In this document: positions 8,751-18,300 of the stretch, piece by piece
Layout: every line of letters begins with the position of its first letter
How positions within the stretch are numbered: the first letter of the stretch is position 1
Assembly: GCA_002725175.2 (NCBI GenBank)
Contig: PBQX02000074.1
Coordinates: forward strand, 1-44,246
Direction: 5' to 3'
DNA from: CACKLF01 sp002725175
GTDB taxonomy: Bacteria; Pseudomonadota; Alphaproteobacteria; Rhodobacterales; Rhodobacteraceae
Length of the DNA: 44,246 nucleotides
Made by a program: the position numbers and the translations under genes
Notes under the pieces: model-generated
What the model saw: the letters and a program-made list of their open reading frames with translations, nothing else
Told to the model about the DNA's origin: nothing
Databases searched by the model: none

Positions 8751-10076
8751 ACGTTTTTTCCATTCGGCCTTGCCACCGCCGCGTCGAATATGCCCACGCT
8801 CTTGTAAAGCGTTGTATAATAGAACTTGTGCCTCAGGTGACGCGTTCCTCACATCCATTTCCCTATTTAATATTCGGGCGACTTCAATTATGTGTGACGG
8901 TGGTTCTTCATTGTATTCGTTAGTATACCATTCTATAAATTCTTGCGTCCCCCCCGACGCGGCGGTCTCGAGCGAAAGACCTGGAAAAAGAGGGAAATTA
9001 ATGGCGGCGAGTATTACTACTCTAATCTCTGCGGTTTGCATTTCCGCGTACATTTCGCGGCCGCTGCGCCGCCAGTTGATTTCGTGACGCATAATAGTTT
9101 GACGAATTATTTCTAATGAGATTTCTCGGATCAAATTATTTTTCAATGTTTCTTGAACCTCTTGCACGAGCCGCTCGCGCTCGGCAGCATTTTCAGCTCT
9201 TCTTGCAATGGATGTATTAAATCTAGCGGCTGTTCCTTCTGGATCCATATTTTGTCCAATGCGGATTCTGGAACTAGCAGAAAACGGATTGCTCGAACTC
9301 ATTCTCCAGCGCGGCGTCCAGGACAGCCTGCGGCGAAGCGGGCCATCGACGACGACGTTCTCCTCCAAAACGTCATCTTCGTCTGCCATATTCCATCTTT
9401 CTCTCATTTCCCTCACCTGCTGACGCCTTTGAGGCGAATCCCACGTTCGCCGAAGAAAATCTTGTCGCGCCTCTGATGCTAGCTCCTCAATTTTTAATTT
9501 ATGATTTGCCTCGATGTCTTCTAGTTCTGTTTTTTTGTTCAAATATATTGTTAGAAATTTTTTTAATCCTTGTAATGTCATTGTTTCTAGTATTGGCCAG
9601 TCTCCACCTCTGCGTGAGGCTGGCCAGACCTCAATCCCCCAAGTATTTGATATCTTTTGCATATTTTGTCTAATCTTTTGTAGTAAATCGTTTCTTTTGT
9701 TAAGTATAATTTGTTCTAAACCAATGTCTCTTATTCTTTTTAATCTTTGCAAATTCATTGGCATCAAAAATTCTCTTATTATTTCAGGAAAAAGTACCTG
9801 CGAATGTAAAATATTGTTTCGTGAATCTGAAAAATTGTTAATAATATCTAATAATACTTCGTCTTTGTCACTTAGCCTCATTCTATCACAAATGTTTATT
9901 CTTCTACAAATCGGACATGTTTTTGAGTTTGACATATTACACCATTCTTTTATACAATTTCTATGAAAATAGTTACCACAACCACCTGAAGCATCAATTA
10001 CACATTGTACTTTTTCGTCAGATAAATTAATATTTTCGTGACAAATACTGCAAACAGAAATGTATGATTCACTCAT
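8742..10076 (-). CDS. RING-finger protein A (tandem paralogue)
   Basis: The N-terminus is a RING-type zinc finger at about residues 7-60: CSIC, then a second pair within VQC and GGCGNYFHRNC, then CPIC. RING proteins are usually E3 ubiquitin ligases. The remaining 380 residues are Arg/Glu-rich and helical, with no recognised domain. Several GC-rich hairpin islands (8964-8981, 9057-9072, 9594-9626) are read through in frame. It is a clear tandem paralogue of the next minus-strand gene: both begin MSES, share DEK(V/I)QC and GGCGN(F/Y)FH, and continue with related NLQR-containing helices. Only 8 bases separate the two genes, so they may be co-transcribed. Substrate and partner are unknown. Confidence 0.85.
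   Translation of the reverse strand: MSESYISVCSICHENINLSDEKVQCVIDASGGCGNYFHRNCIKEWCNMSNSKTCPICRRINICDRMRLSDKDEVLLDIINNFSDSRNNILHSQVLFPEIIREFLMPMNLQRLKRIRDIGLEQIILNKRNDLLQKIRQNMQKISNTWGIEVWPASRRGGDWPILETMTLQGLKKFLTIYLNKKTELEDIEANHKLKIEELASEARQDFLRRTWDSPQRRQQVREMRERWNMADEDDVLEENVVVDGPLRRRLSWTPRWRMSSSNPFSASSRIRIGQNMDPEGTAARFNTSIARRAENAAERERLVQEVQETLKNNLIREISLEIIRQTIMRHEINWRRSGREMYAEMQTAEIRVVILAAINFPLFPGLSLETAASGGTQEFIEWYTNEYNEEPPSHIIEVARILNREMDVRNASPEAQVLLYNALQERGHIRRGGGKAEWKKRLA
8762..8789 (+). terminator. Weak 5-bp hairpin after the GNAT-like gene
   Basis: ATTCG pairs with CGAAT around an 18-base GC-rich loop, 11 bases after the plus-strand stop and inside the end of the convergent RING gene. 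This is a weak candidate 3' signal. Confidence 0.35.
8964..9072. repeat. Two GC-rich hairpins inside RING gene A
   Basis: GGTCT (8964-8968) pairs with AGACC (8977-8981) around an 8-base loop. GCGGC (9057-9061) pairs with GCCGC (9068-9072) around CGCTGC. Both lie in GC-rich patches of the coding sequence and keep the frame open. Confidence 0.6.
9594..9626. repeat. Strong GC-rich hairpin inside RING gene A
   Basis: TGGCCAG (9594-9600) pairs perfectly with CTGGCCA (9620-9626). The stem continues through a T-G wobble and CTC(C)AC with GTGAG, leaving the loop CTCTGC and a single bulged C. It is read as EVWPASRRGGDWP in the protein. It is much more stable than expected for the AT-rich background and is the best example of an in-gene hairpin here. 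Confidence 0.8.
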
Positions 10077-10084
10077 ATTAAACC

Positions 10085-12496
10085 TTAATATTTTTTATAT
10101 TGACTATTTCTCAGCAGGAAACGCCGTTTTCGGGTCTTCTTATTTCCGCCAACTTTTTTTTTAATACAAGTCTTACAATGTTGAATCTGTGCTTGAGGGC
10201 GGTAAAATTCGCGCACACAATTTGGACATTCATACATTCCCCTTTCATTTTTAAATAATATGGGACTATCTGGTCTTTTCTTATGACTTCTTTTTTTTGT
10301 ATACTTTGAATCTTTTATTTTTAGTAAAATATTTGCTGCATCTACTTCTTCCTCTCCCGGCGTGGTGTCATCACCACCACCAAATAGTCCTAAAGATATA
10401 TATTTTGATAAATCAATATAATCACTTCTAATATTTCTTATTTTAAGAAGACGTTTCATGTTTAGTTTAAAAGTATGAATGGCTTCGATTAAACTCATTC
10501 TTCCTGTTAATATTGATTCACTATCATTTGAATTATATTCGGACAATAATTGTGAATAGTTTAAATTTCTTATTTCTAATGAAAAAATAATATCATCATT
10601 ATCATCGTTGATCCATTCGCCAGCAAATTCCCTTTCGCTTTTTCCAATAGAAATATCAAATACTTGTTGATTATTTGTTGTACTACCACTGCTCAATCTT
10701 CTTGGAGAATTTTCTACTCTTCTAACAAAATGCATCCAATTTTCAATATTTTCAAAAATAAATTCTAAATCTAAATCAATATTATCGTTATCTGGATGAG
10801 TATAACCAGTAATTAGTACTGTTCCAATAGTTAAATCAACAAATAATCTTTTTTTATTTGCATTACTTAAATTATTTATTTTATCAATTATTTCTTCAAT
10901 GTGATCTTCTTCGTTTGCTGCAGAAATCCAGTCCGACCAAAAATTCCCATTAGTTTGTAATCTTAAACCTTTTCCTTTAAAAAATATACTTAAACCTGGG
11001 GAATTTGGTTTAAATTTGCGGAAAACATTTTTTAACCAATTATGAAAAATCTTAATTTTTTTATCATGATTTGGATCGTCATCACCAGTCCATTTATCAT
11101 GCTTTTTATTGAGTGGATATGACTCTTTCATATTAGCATTTTTTGATTCATTTTCTTCAACAAGATTTTCATTTCCTAAAAATGTTGGTTCTCGTTTTGT
11201 AATAATATTTCCACTAGAGTCTGTACTTTGTGTTGTTTGTAAAATATCTAAATTTGATAAATTCTCAACAAATTGTTGTTCTTCTTGTGGAGATTCTATT
11301 TTAGGAGCGCCACCTTCTGCACTTCCACGTTCTGAATCGAATGCCTCAGATGATTGCTCGTTTGTTTGGTCTGCGACATCTGCGATGGCCGCGGCGTCAT
11401 TTTGATTGATCTGTTCAAATAGGTTTGAAATTTCATCAACATTTTCGTCCACGTTCAATTCTGGTTCATGTTCTGATTCTTCTTCATTAAGAGGCGCAAA
11501 TGCATCTTGTGCTGCATCAACCGCATCTAGCTGTGGCTCTCTCCTTCTCACCATTGCGATGACGTCTTCAACTGGCAGACCGCTTTCGACGATCTGGGCT
11601 GCGATGGCGTCGACCTGGTTGTCTGTTATTGTCTGGACTGGCTGGCTACTAGCATTACTATCACTTTCGCTATCACTTTGACTCGGAACACTGGAATTGG
11701 AACTTCGTTCATTTTCGCTGAAATATGAACCGTTATATGAACTATCATCTATACTTGGAACACCAGATGATGGGCGTCGCCCATTTTCGCTATCACTTTG
11801 ATTCGGAACAGATGTATTATCACTGTCGCTATAATCCATCATCTCGTTCCACACTGCCTCGCCCAATGGGATGCGGGCTCCGTCGGCATCAACTGCGTCA
11901 AAATTCCGACGGATTAGTTCAGTCATTATTATTCGAGTAATATCTATCATTAATTGGCGTCTTATTTCTGTCGATCTATTATTAATATATTCAATCGATA
12001 ATTCCCCTCTTTGTTCTAACTCTTGTCTTTGTGTTTCTGTTACTGGAATAGTGCTTGCTAATAAACGCCTTTGCGCTTCAATTTCAGCTTCAAATAGGTC
12101 TCTAATTTGAAGTAATATGTTCAAAGGCATTCTTTGCAAATTTTGCATATTAACAATACTTCGCGGCCGAAAAGTTGTGGGCCAGGTGGGTGGAGGTCTC
12201 ATAAAATTAGTAGCAATTTCGTCTAACATGTATTCGGTGTTCAAATCTGGTAACTCCTCAAATCTTTGTGATCTAATTTCATCACAAATTCGACTGTTTC
12301 TACACATTGGACATACATTATTTTCAGAATAGTTGCAATATTCAATAATACAGTTTTTATGAAAAAAATTGCCACAACCACCTCCATTTGTCTCGAAACC
12401 ATAAACAGTTTCTGTTCTTACACATTGTATTTTTTCATCAGAATCATTTATGGTTTCGAGACAAATGGAGCAAGTTAAACGTTCTGATTCACTCAT
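10085..12496 (-). CDS. RING-finger protein B with C-terminal zinc finger (tandem paralogue)
   Basis: An N-terminal RING finger (CSIC, then GGGCGNFFHKNC, then CPMC) occupies about residues 9-65. A long acidic, Ser-rich disordered region follows at about 215-480, containing repeated DNTSVPNQSDSE-like units. A folded region of unknown type lies at about 500-720 (HNWLKNVFRKFKPNSPG, VDLTIGTVLITGY). The protein ends with a C2H2/C2HC-like finger (CPNCVREFYRPQAQIQHCKTC) and a Lys/Arg tail that could act as a nuclear signal or bind nucleic acid. E3 ubiquitin ligase activity is inferred from the RING. It is the larger of a tandem pair with the gene at 8742-10076. The 16 bases ending in its ATG are identical to those before the SdhC gene. 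Confidence 0.85.
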   Translation of the reverse strand: MSESERLTCSICLETINDSDEKIQCVRTETVYGFETNGGGCGNFFHKNCIIEYCNYSENNVCPMCRNSRICDEIRSQRFEELPDLNTEYMLDEIATNFMRPPPTWPTTFRPRSIVNMQNLQRMPLNILLQIRDLFEAEIEAQRRLLASTIPVTETQRQELEQRGELSIEYINNRSTEIRRQLMIDITRIIMTELIRRNFDAVDADGARIPLGEAVWNEMMDYSDSDNTSVPNQSDSENGRRPSSGVPSIDDSSYNGSYFSENERSSNSSVPSQSDSESDSNASSQPVQTITDNQVDAIAAQIVESGLPVEDVIAMVRRREPQLDAVDAAQDAFAPLNEEESEHEPELNVDENVDEISNLFEQINQNDAAAIADVADQTNEQSSEAFDSERGSAEGGAPKIESPQEEQQFVENLSNLDILQTTQSTDSSGNIITKREPTFLGNENLVEENESKNANMKESYPLNKKHDKWTGDDDPNHDKKIKIFHNWLKNVFRKFKPNSPGLSIFFKGKGLRLQTNGNFWSDWISAANEEDHIEEIIDKINNLSNANKKRLFVDLTIGTVLITGYTHPDNDNIDLDLEFIFENIENWMHFVRRVENSPRRLSSGSTTNNQQVFDISIGKSEREFAGEWINDDNDDIIFSLEIRNLNYSQLLSEYNSNDSESILTGRMSLIEAIHTFKLNMKRLLKIRNIRSDYIDLSKYISLGLFGGGDDTTPGEEEVDAANILLKIKDSKYTKKRSHKKRPDSPILFKNERGMYECPNCVREFYRPQAQIQHCKTCIKKKVGGNKKTRKRRFLLRNSQYKKY
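10087..10101 (-). terminator. Small AT hairpin at the end of RING gene B
   Basis: AATAT and ATATT pair around TTTTT, overlapping the last codons of RING gene B and lying just before the RING gene A start. It is short, so only a possible 3' signal. Confidence 0.35.
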
Positions 12497-12525
12497 ATTA
12501 AAGACTAATATTTTTAAAATGTTTT

Positions 12526-13641
12526 TTATACAAATCTTAAATTATGATTATATTGTTCACCATTGTGAACAATTTTATTTATTGTTTTAAGTACATAACA
12601 TTCATCTTTAGTTGGTTTTTCAAGCTTTTTGTAATAAATATTAATAGCTATTTTTGGTATATTTACAGAATATTTATGATTTACTCTGTATTTATTAGAA
12701 TGAAAGCTAACATCTCTTGGTACATCAATAAATATGATAATAACTTTCCAGTTTGGTGCTAAACTCATCCACGATTTTCGACCCGCTTTTAATGGATTTG
12801 TATTATCAACAATAATACCTTTTTTAGATGAATCTTTTTCAACTTCATCAAATATTTGTTGTCTTTCTGTTTTCTGTTGTAAATATTTTGTATCATTATT
12901 TATTACTTCAAAATCATGTTTTTTTACAATATTATTGCGTATTGTTGTTTTACCCGAACCTTGTGGTCCAACAAGTAGAATAAGATATTTCTGATTTTGT
13001 TCCAAAACATCATCTAAATCAATATTTTCTGATAGTGATACAATATTTCTTTTATTTTTAAGAAATCCATTTTCCCAAACATCATTTGCGTATAAACTAT
13101 TTGTCAAGCTCTTTTTTTGTGTTGTTGCTATTAGCGTATTGTGGCTATTATCTTTATTGAAGATTTCTTCGGGTAGTTTAAATTGAACACCAATATTGTT
13201 TGCAAAATACAAATCCGAAATACTAAAATCTTTTGGTCGACCTGCAGCATCTCCACAATAATATTCAATTTTTGATTTAGTTAAACTTTTGAACAATTTA
13301 AACATTCCAATGCACGGTTTTCGGTACTCATCATCTGAAGTCGCGTAAAAGAATGTGATTGAATTATCTAAAAGTTTAGAAAAATTTTCCATTTTTTCTT
13401 GAACTTTTTCATGACTGGTTTTTTTCTTTTCTATACCTTTTTGATTAGAAAATACAATTATATTGTACTTGTTTTCAATTAATGTTTTTAATGTTTCAAT
13501 CACATTTGGTAAAGGGTTGCAAGTATTTTTTTTAACTAATGTATCATCAAAGTCAAATGCCAAACAATTCTTATTTTTATATGATTTTTGTAATTTATAG
13601 TAGCAATTGTTCGTGTTTTTCCACGAATTAAAAGAAGCCAT
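12526..13641 (-). CDS. Polynucleotide kinase/3'-phosphatase (PNKP)
   Basis: This two-domain DNA end-repair enzyme removes 3'-phosphates and adds 5'-phosphates so that broken ends can be ligated. The N-terminal HAD phosphatase has DFDDTLVKK, with the nucleophile and acid Asp at residues 30 and 32. Later HAD motifs are VFSNQKG and YYCGDAAGRPKDFS. The C-terminal kinase has the P-loop LVGPQGSGKTT at about 222-232, then VDNTNP and FIDVPRD. At 371 residues it has the PNKP core without the FHA domain of animal enzymes. Domain order, phosphatase then kinase, matches eukaryotic PNKP. With dUTPase and PCNA also in the window, a role in viral DNA repair or replication is likely. Confidence 0.93.
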   Translation of the reverse strand: MASFNSWKNTNNCYYKLQKSYKNKNCLAFDFDDTLVKKNTCNPLPNVIETLKTLIENKYNIIVFSNQKGIEKKKTSHEKVQEKMENFSKLLDNSITFFYATSDDEYRKPCIGMFKLFKSLTKSKIEYYCGDAAGRPKDFSISDLYFANNIGVQFKLPEEIFNKDNSHNTLIATTQKKSLTNSLYANDVWENGFLKNKRNIVSLSENIDLDDVLEQNQKYLILLVGPQGSGKTTIRNNIVKKHDFEVINNDTKYLQQKTERQQIFDEVEKDSSKKGIIVDNTNPLKAGRKSWMSLAPNWKVIIIFIDVPRDVSFHSNKYRVNHKYSVNIPKIAINIYYKKLEKPTKDECYVLKTINKIVHNGEQYNHNLRFV

Positions 13642-13698
13642 ACTTGTTTATTATGTTATAAGTAATAACTATGTTCATTTTTATATAAGTTTTAGATT

Positions 13699-14337
13699 AT
13701 GGAATCCAAGGTTATCTATAATATGTTTAATACATTATTTCCTATTCTGTATGTATGGTGCACACCTCTATTAGCAAATATTGGTTTTTGTAATAAAAAT
13801 AAAAGCCTTTTGGGTAATACTTTAAGTAATTATATAGCAACTCCACAGGCAACTGGTATGATGGCAGTATCTTACTATTCAGTTTCTAATATAATGATGT
13901 CGAAACGATTTTATCGAGCATTTGCTGTTCCAAGTGGAGCGGAAAAGGGTTTTTATATAAGCGGTATTTTTTATGAAATATTTTTTGGTATGTTTTTATG
14001 TTCTCCAGTTACATATTATCCAACAATTCATTATGTTAGTGTGGGTGGATTTGTATGTTGTGCTTATATTCACTTGATTTATCTTGAATATTCTCCTTTT
14101 TTTAAGAATACGTGGCCTTTGTCATTAGCAACTTTAAAAAGTATTGGGACATTATCATTAATTGGTATTAGTGTTACTTCCACGATCGTGAGGGTTGTTC
14201 CAATTCCAAATTATTTATTTTTTGTTTTTGAATGTATAGGATTATCGTCATTTATATTATTTATGCATATAGCTAATCAGTGCATTGATCGTGCTGCTGC
14301 AAATCCAATTAATACAGTTCTCGGAACTTTGGTATAA
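13699..14337 (+). CDS. Multi-pass membrane protein, about six spans
   Basis: I do not recognise this 212-residue protein. About six hydrophobic segments can be seen, near residues 6-26, 50-66, 83-105, 108-128, 138-160 and 168-190, joined by short loops. A loop with GNTLSNYIATPQATG follows the first span. It has no long soluble domain and no obvious signal peptide apart from the first span. Size and span number loosely recall DRAM/FRAG1-type proteins, but I see no decisive motif. It is divergent from PNKP (57 bases between starts). A GC-rich hairpin follows its stop directly, shared with the convergent small membrane protein. Confidence 0.7.
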   Translation: MESKVIYNMFNTLFPILYVWCTPLLANIGFCNKNKSLLGNTLSNYIATPQATGMMAVSYYSVSNIMMSKRFYRAFAVPSGAEKGFYISGIFYEIFFGMFLCSPVTYYPTIHYVSVGGFVCCAYIHLIYLEYSPFFKNTWPLSLATLKSIGTLSLIGISVTSTIVRVVPIPNYLFFVFECIGLSSFILFMHIANQCIDRAAANPINTVLGTLV

Positions 14338-14361
14338 TGCGCTGCGAGTGTTCGCAGAGCA
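14338..14361. terminator. GC-rich hairpin between convergent genes
   Basis: TGC, a mismatch, then CTGCGA pair with TCGCAG, a mismatch, then GCA around the loop GTGT. It starts one base after the plus-strand stop (14337) and ends 5 bases before the convergent stop (14366). It is GC-rich in an AT-rich setting and is a strong candidate shared 3'-end signal. Confidence 0.75.
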
Positions 14362-14365
14362 CTGT

Positions 14366-14581
14366 TTAAAATGGATTACGTTTTTTTAATTCTTCCTGAG
14401 CTTTAGAATCTAATTCTAAATTGTCGGCCATTTCAATATATTCGTTTGCCCACTTGGGTAGAACGGGAGAAGTACCAAAACTTTCTTTTGGTACTCTTAA
14501 GTAGTATAATACAAATAATACTAATATCAACGTTACAATGCAGCTTCCACCAATACATAGTTTTTGAAATGAACTTAACAT
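14366..14581 (-). CDS. Small single-span membrane protein, 71 aa
   Basis: This short protein has one strong membrane segment at about residues 8-28 (CIGGSCIVTLILVLFVLYYL) and a soluble tail with LPKWANEYIEMADNLELD. No family is recognised. The layout, a short N-terminus, one span, then a polar tail, is common among small virion membrane proteins of giant viruses. Clean boundaries, a hairpin just after its stop and divergence from the dUTPase gene support it as a real gene. Confidence 0.65.
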   Translation of the reverse strand: MLSSFQKLCIGGSCIVTLILVLFVLYYLRVPKESFGTSPVLPKWANEYIEMADNLELDSKAQEELKKRNPF

Positions 14582-14650
14582 TGTTATATATTTAACAAAT
14601 GTTTAAAAATAAGATTAAGTAACTCTTAATACATAAAGATTACTAAAGAG

Positions 14651-15112
14651 ATGGTAGTAATGTCATTACTAATTAAACCTTCAGAAGATGTATATGATTA
14701 TTATTCAGAATTAAAAACATCAAGTAGTACTGATTCAGGATTTGATTTAATTATACCAAAAGATATAGTGATACCAAAGAATAGTTTAGGATTTAAGATT
14801 CATTTAGGTATAAAATGTCAGCCTCAGTTTGATGATATGAGACCTCGGGGATTTTATTTGTATCCACGTAGTTCGACAGGGTCAAAAACGCCATTAAGAT
14901 TATCTAATGGAACCGGAATTATTGATTTTGAATATCGTGGTGAAATAATTGCATGTGTTGATAATATTTCTAATGATGATTATATTGCCAAAAAGGGTGT
15001 TCGATTATTTCAATTGTGTTCTCCAGACTTATCTCCAATTGTTTTCAAAATTACAGATAATCTTAATAGTACAAGTAGATCCGAAGGAGGGTATGGTTCT
15101 ACAGGTTCTTAA
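14651..15112 (+). CDS. dut: dUTP diphosphatase (dUTPase)
   Basis: This enzyme cleaves dUTP to dUMP and pyrophosphate, keeping uracil out of viral DNA and supplying the dTMP precursor. All five trimeric-dUTPase motifs are visible in order: STDSGFDLIIP, PRSSTGSKTPL, NGTGIIDFEYRGE, KKGVRLFQL and the C-terminal Arg/Gly motif TSRSEGGYGSTG. The length of 153 residues is normal for the family. A second ATG at 14660 (MSLLIKPSE) may be the real start. It fits with PCNA and PNKP as part of the DNA-synthesis set. Its stop overlaps the end of the convergent small membrane protein by 4 bases. Confidence 0.97.
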   Translation: MVVMSLLIKPSEDVYDYYSELKTSSSTDSGFDLIIPKDIVIPKNSLGFKIHLGIKCQPQFDDMRPRGFYLYPRSSTGSKTPLRLSNGTGIIDFEYRGEIIACVDNISNDDYIAKKGVRLFQLCSPDLSPIVFKITDNLNSTSRSEGGYGSTGS

Positions 15113-15351
15113 CTATCACCTATTAGTTGTGATTTTAGGTCTAATATTTTTGTAGATTTGTTATCTAATTTATCATATAGTGTATTTCCTTCTTTGTCTA
15201 GCCATGATTTCAATTTTATATATTGTCCTAAATTTTCAGATTTTGGTGTGGCTGTTTCGGGCGAAATGGTGCTATCATTCTCGTCGGGATAGTATATAAA
15301 TGCAATGAATATAACTATCAATAGTAGTATTTTGATTAATTCGCCTATCAT
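15109..15351 (-). CDS. Small N-terminally anchored protein, 80 aa
   Basis: The protein has one membrane segment right at the N-terminus (ELIKILLLIVIFIAFIYYP, about residues 4-22). A polar, Asp/Ser/Lys-rich tail follows with a short helical stretch (LKSWLDKEGNTLYDKLDNKS). No known family is visible. It is divergent from the helicase gene (33 bases between starts) and convergent, overlapping by 4 bases, with dUTPase. It is probably a small virion or endoplasmic-reticulum membrane protein, but that is inference from size and layout only. Confidence 0.6.
   Translation of the reverse strand: MIGELIKILLLIVIFIAFIYYPDENDSTISPETATPKSENLGQYIKLKSWLDKEGNTLYDKLDNKSTKILDLKSQLIGDS
15111..15128. terminator. 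5-bp hairpin at overlapping convergent stops
   Basis: AACTA pairs with TAGTT around an 8-base loop, exactly where the dUTPase and the 80-residue gene end. It is short but well placed for a shared 3'-end signal. Confidence 0.45.
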
Positions 15352-15384
15352 GCAAATTTACAATATTTTTTTATTAGAAAAGAT

Positions 15385-18300
15385 ATGGTAAAATATTATT
15401 CACCAGTTGATAGTTCTGATTTTGAAAACGACACATGCAATAAAAAAGAATTTACAAAATATAGTATTTCAAATGCATCAAATAGTCGTAGAAATTCATT
15501 AAAACCACATCAACAATGGATTGCAAATTATATTAATCCCAAAACACCATTCAAAGGTTTGTTGGTATATCATGAAACAGGAACTGGTAAGACATGTACT
15601 GCCATATCGGTTGCAGAAAATTTCCGTGAAGAACTTGCTAGAAAACGTAAAAAAATTTATATTTTATCAAGTGAAAATATAAAAGAAGAATTTTATAGAA
15701 CCATTTCTAATCCCGGTGGTTCTTTTAAGTGCACAGGTGATACATATCATGATATGCTTGCTTCTGCGGAGATAACACAAAAAAATATAAATTCAAAAAT
15801 AAACCAATTTTACACATTTATGACACATTATACATTTGGAGCTCGATTAATGGATGCTGTGTCCAATCTGTTGGCCAATGGTAAATCAAACGATGATATT
15901 ATAGAATACATAAAAAAAGAATTTTCAAGTTCAGTAATAATTATTGACGAAGCTCAACATTTAAGAGCTAAATTTGATTCAAGTGATAAGAAAAAATCAG
16001 GTGAAAAACCTGTACATGATGCTATAGATTTGATTACTAAATACGCAGAAGATGTAAAAATCTTATTTTTAACAGCAACTCCAATGTATGATAATCCTAC
16101 AGAAATTATTTGGATAATTAATGTGTTAATTAGATTGAATGAATCAAAAGGAACTGAAGAGTTAGATATTAATGACATTTTTTTGAATGAAAATCATGGG
16201 TATGCATTTACACCCACTGGTGAAGAAAAATTTATTAATGCAATTAAAGGAAAGGTTACCTTTTTAAGAAATGGTGATCCAAAAAATTTTCCATTGAGTT
16301 TATCAGATCCAGACGCTCTTGGCAAATGGCCTGAGCATATCAAATATGATTTTAATGGCGGGCCGCTTCCCGACGCCGAAGTACCAGTATTAACAATATC
16401 TAAAATGTCTAAAAAACATTACAAAATAATAGAAAAATATAATAATTCTCCTAATACAGATAGTTTTCATATGCAACAAATGCAAATGCATAACGTTTCA
16501 TGGCATACTAAGATGGAAGAGGATTCAAATGATTCTCCTGGATTGCAACAATATTTCAAAATAACACAATCTGATGGTTCTCCTAAATTATACAAACCGC
16601 TTAATCCAAATTTGCTTGATAATTTGAGTGAATTTGCACCAAAAGTACAAACGATAGTTAATCATATATTAGAAATGGATTCTGGAATTGCTTTTATATT
16701 TTCTCAATTCATATCATCTGGTGTTGTTCCTATGATATTGGCTTTGGAAGCCAATGGATTTTCAAAATATGATGGAAAAGCGGCTGATATTAAACACTTG
16801 GATCAAACAAATATTAGAGATAAGGGTAGATATTTAGTTATAACATCAGATAAGGAATTATCGGCTTCAAAAAAACAACAGCTTGAATGGATTAATGTCG
16901 CAAGAGGAACTGGAAATGAATATGGAGATAATATACGTGTTATTATTGCTTCGGGTTCTGGTGGTGAAGGGATTGATTTAAAATGGATTCGACAAGTTCA
17001 TATAATGGAACCACATTTCCATTTTAGTCAAATAGAGCAAGCAGTAGGTAGAGCTATCAGAAATGCATCTCATATTGAATTAGATAAACCAAAAAGAAAT
17101 TGTACAATTTTTTATCATGCCACTATTTATCCAGATAATATTGATAAAGAAAGTGTTGATATGTATTTATATCGAATAGCTATGAGAAAGAGAAAGGCTA
17201 CTAACAATGTTAGAAGAATAATTCAAGAAAACAGTATCACTTGTAAATTCTTTAAGAAATTAAATAATTTCGATTATGAATCTTATGAAAATACAACAAT
17301 TATTGATTCAAAGGGTAAAAAACACAAATTTTCACAAGATATGATTATTGATGATGAATATTCTAATATATGTAAATCATGTACTAGCGCCAAGGCCTTA
17401 CCTGATGAACATACATACGATCCAAAAATACATAGTAAATGGCAATTATTTGAATCAATGCGTGTTATACAAAAAATATTCAAACAAAATAATATATATT
17501 CTTTAGAAGACATTATAATTTCTGTTCAGAAATACAATAAACAAATTGATAAGGAAACTATTTATTTTGCTCTTGATATATTAATTAACAATCCAATTAA
17601 AATATTTGAAAATGAGATGGGAACAAAAGGTAGAGTTTCATATAACGGGGATTTATATTATTTTAAACCGGATTGGTATGAATATAAAGAATTAGAATCT
17701 ATACCTGAGGTAACTCCATTAGTTTTAGCAAATCCTTATGTTAATTTAGATACTATTCCGTGGTTAGAAAGACCCATCATTGCGAATAGTGCAATTGAAG
17801 ATCAATATAAATTGATATTAAGTAAACCAAACATGGATAGCGATAGCTTTTGGAGTAATATTGAGGAAAAAAATGATTTAATAGCAGACGTTCTTATTGA
17901 TAGAATTTCATCTGATGAAAGAGAAATGTTATTAAAGACAAATAGTTTAACAATTCCTAGTTTAAAAAAATCCCTTTCAAGATATGTTCTAGAAGATGGT
18001 TTCATGGATATAAAGTCAATAAAAGTACCATACGACATTAAACCAAACTATATCCAAACCTCGGCCAGACCCGGAGAGAAGCCGGCTTTGCCTGGAAAAA
18101 GACGTATTTACGCATATATCGATATAATAAAAGGATTAGGAACACTGTACTTGACCGATACAACCGAAGGAAAGGCTTCCGGTCGACGTATATTACCTTC
18201 AGAGAAGAAAAGAGCAATCAAGTATATAAATTATTTAGTAACGTATAAAGGTGATAATGATGCATTAATGAGTTATGATAGATATGTGGAAGATACCAAA

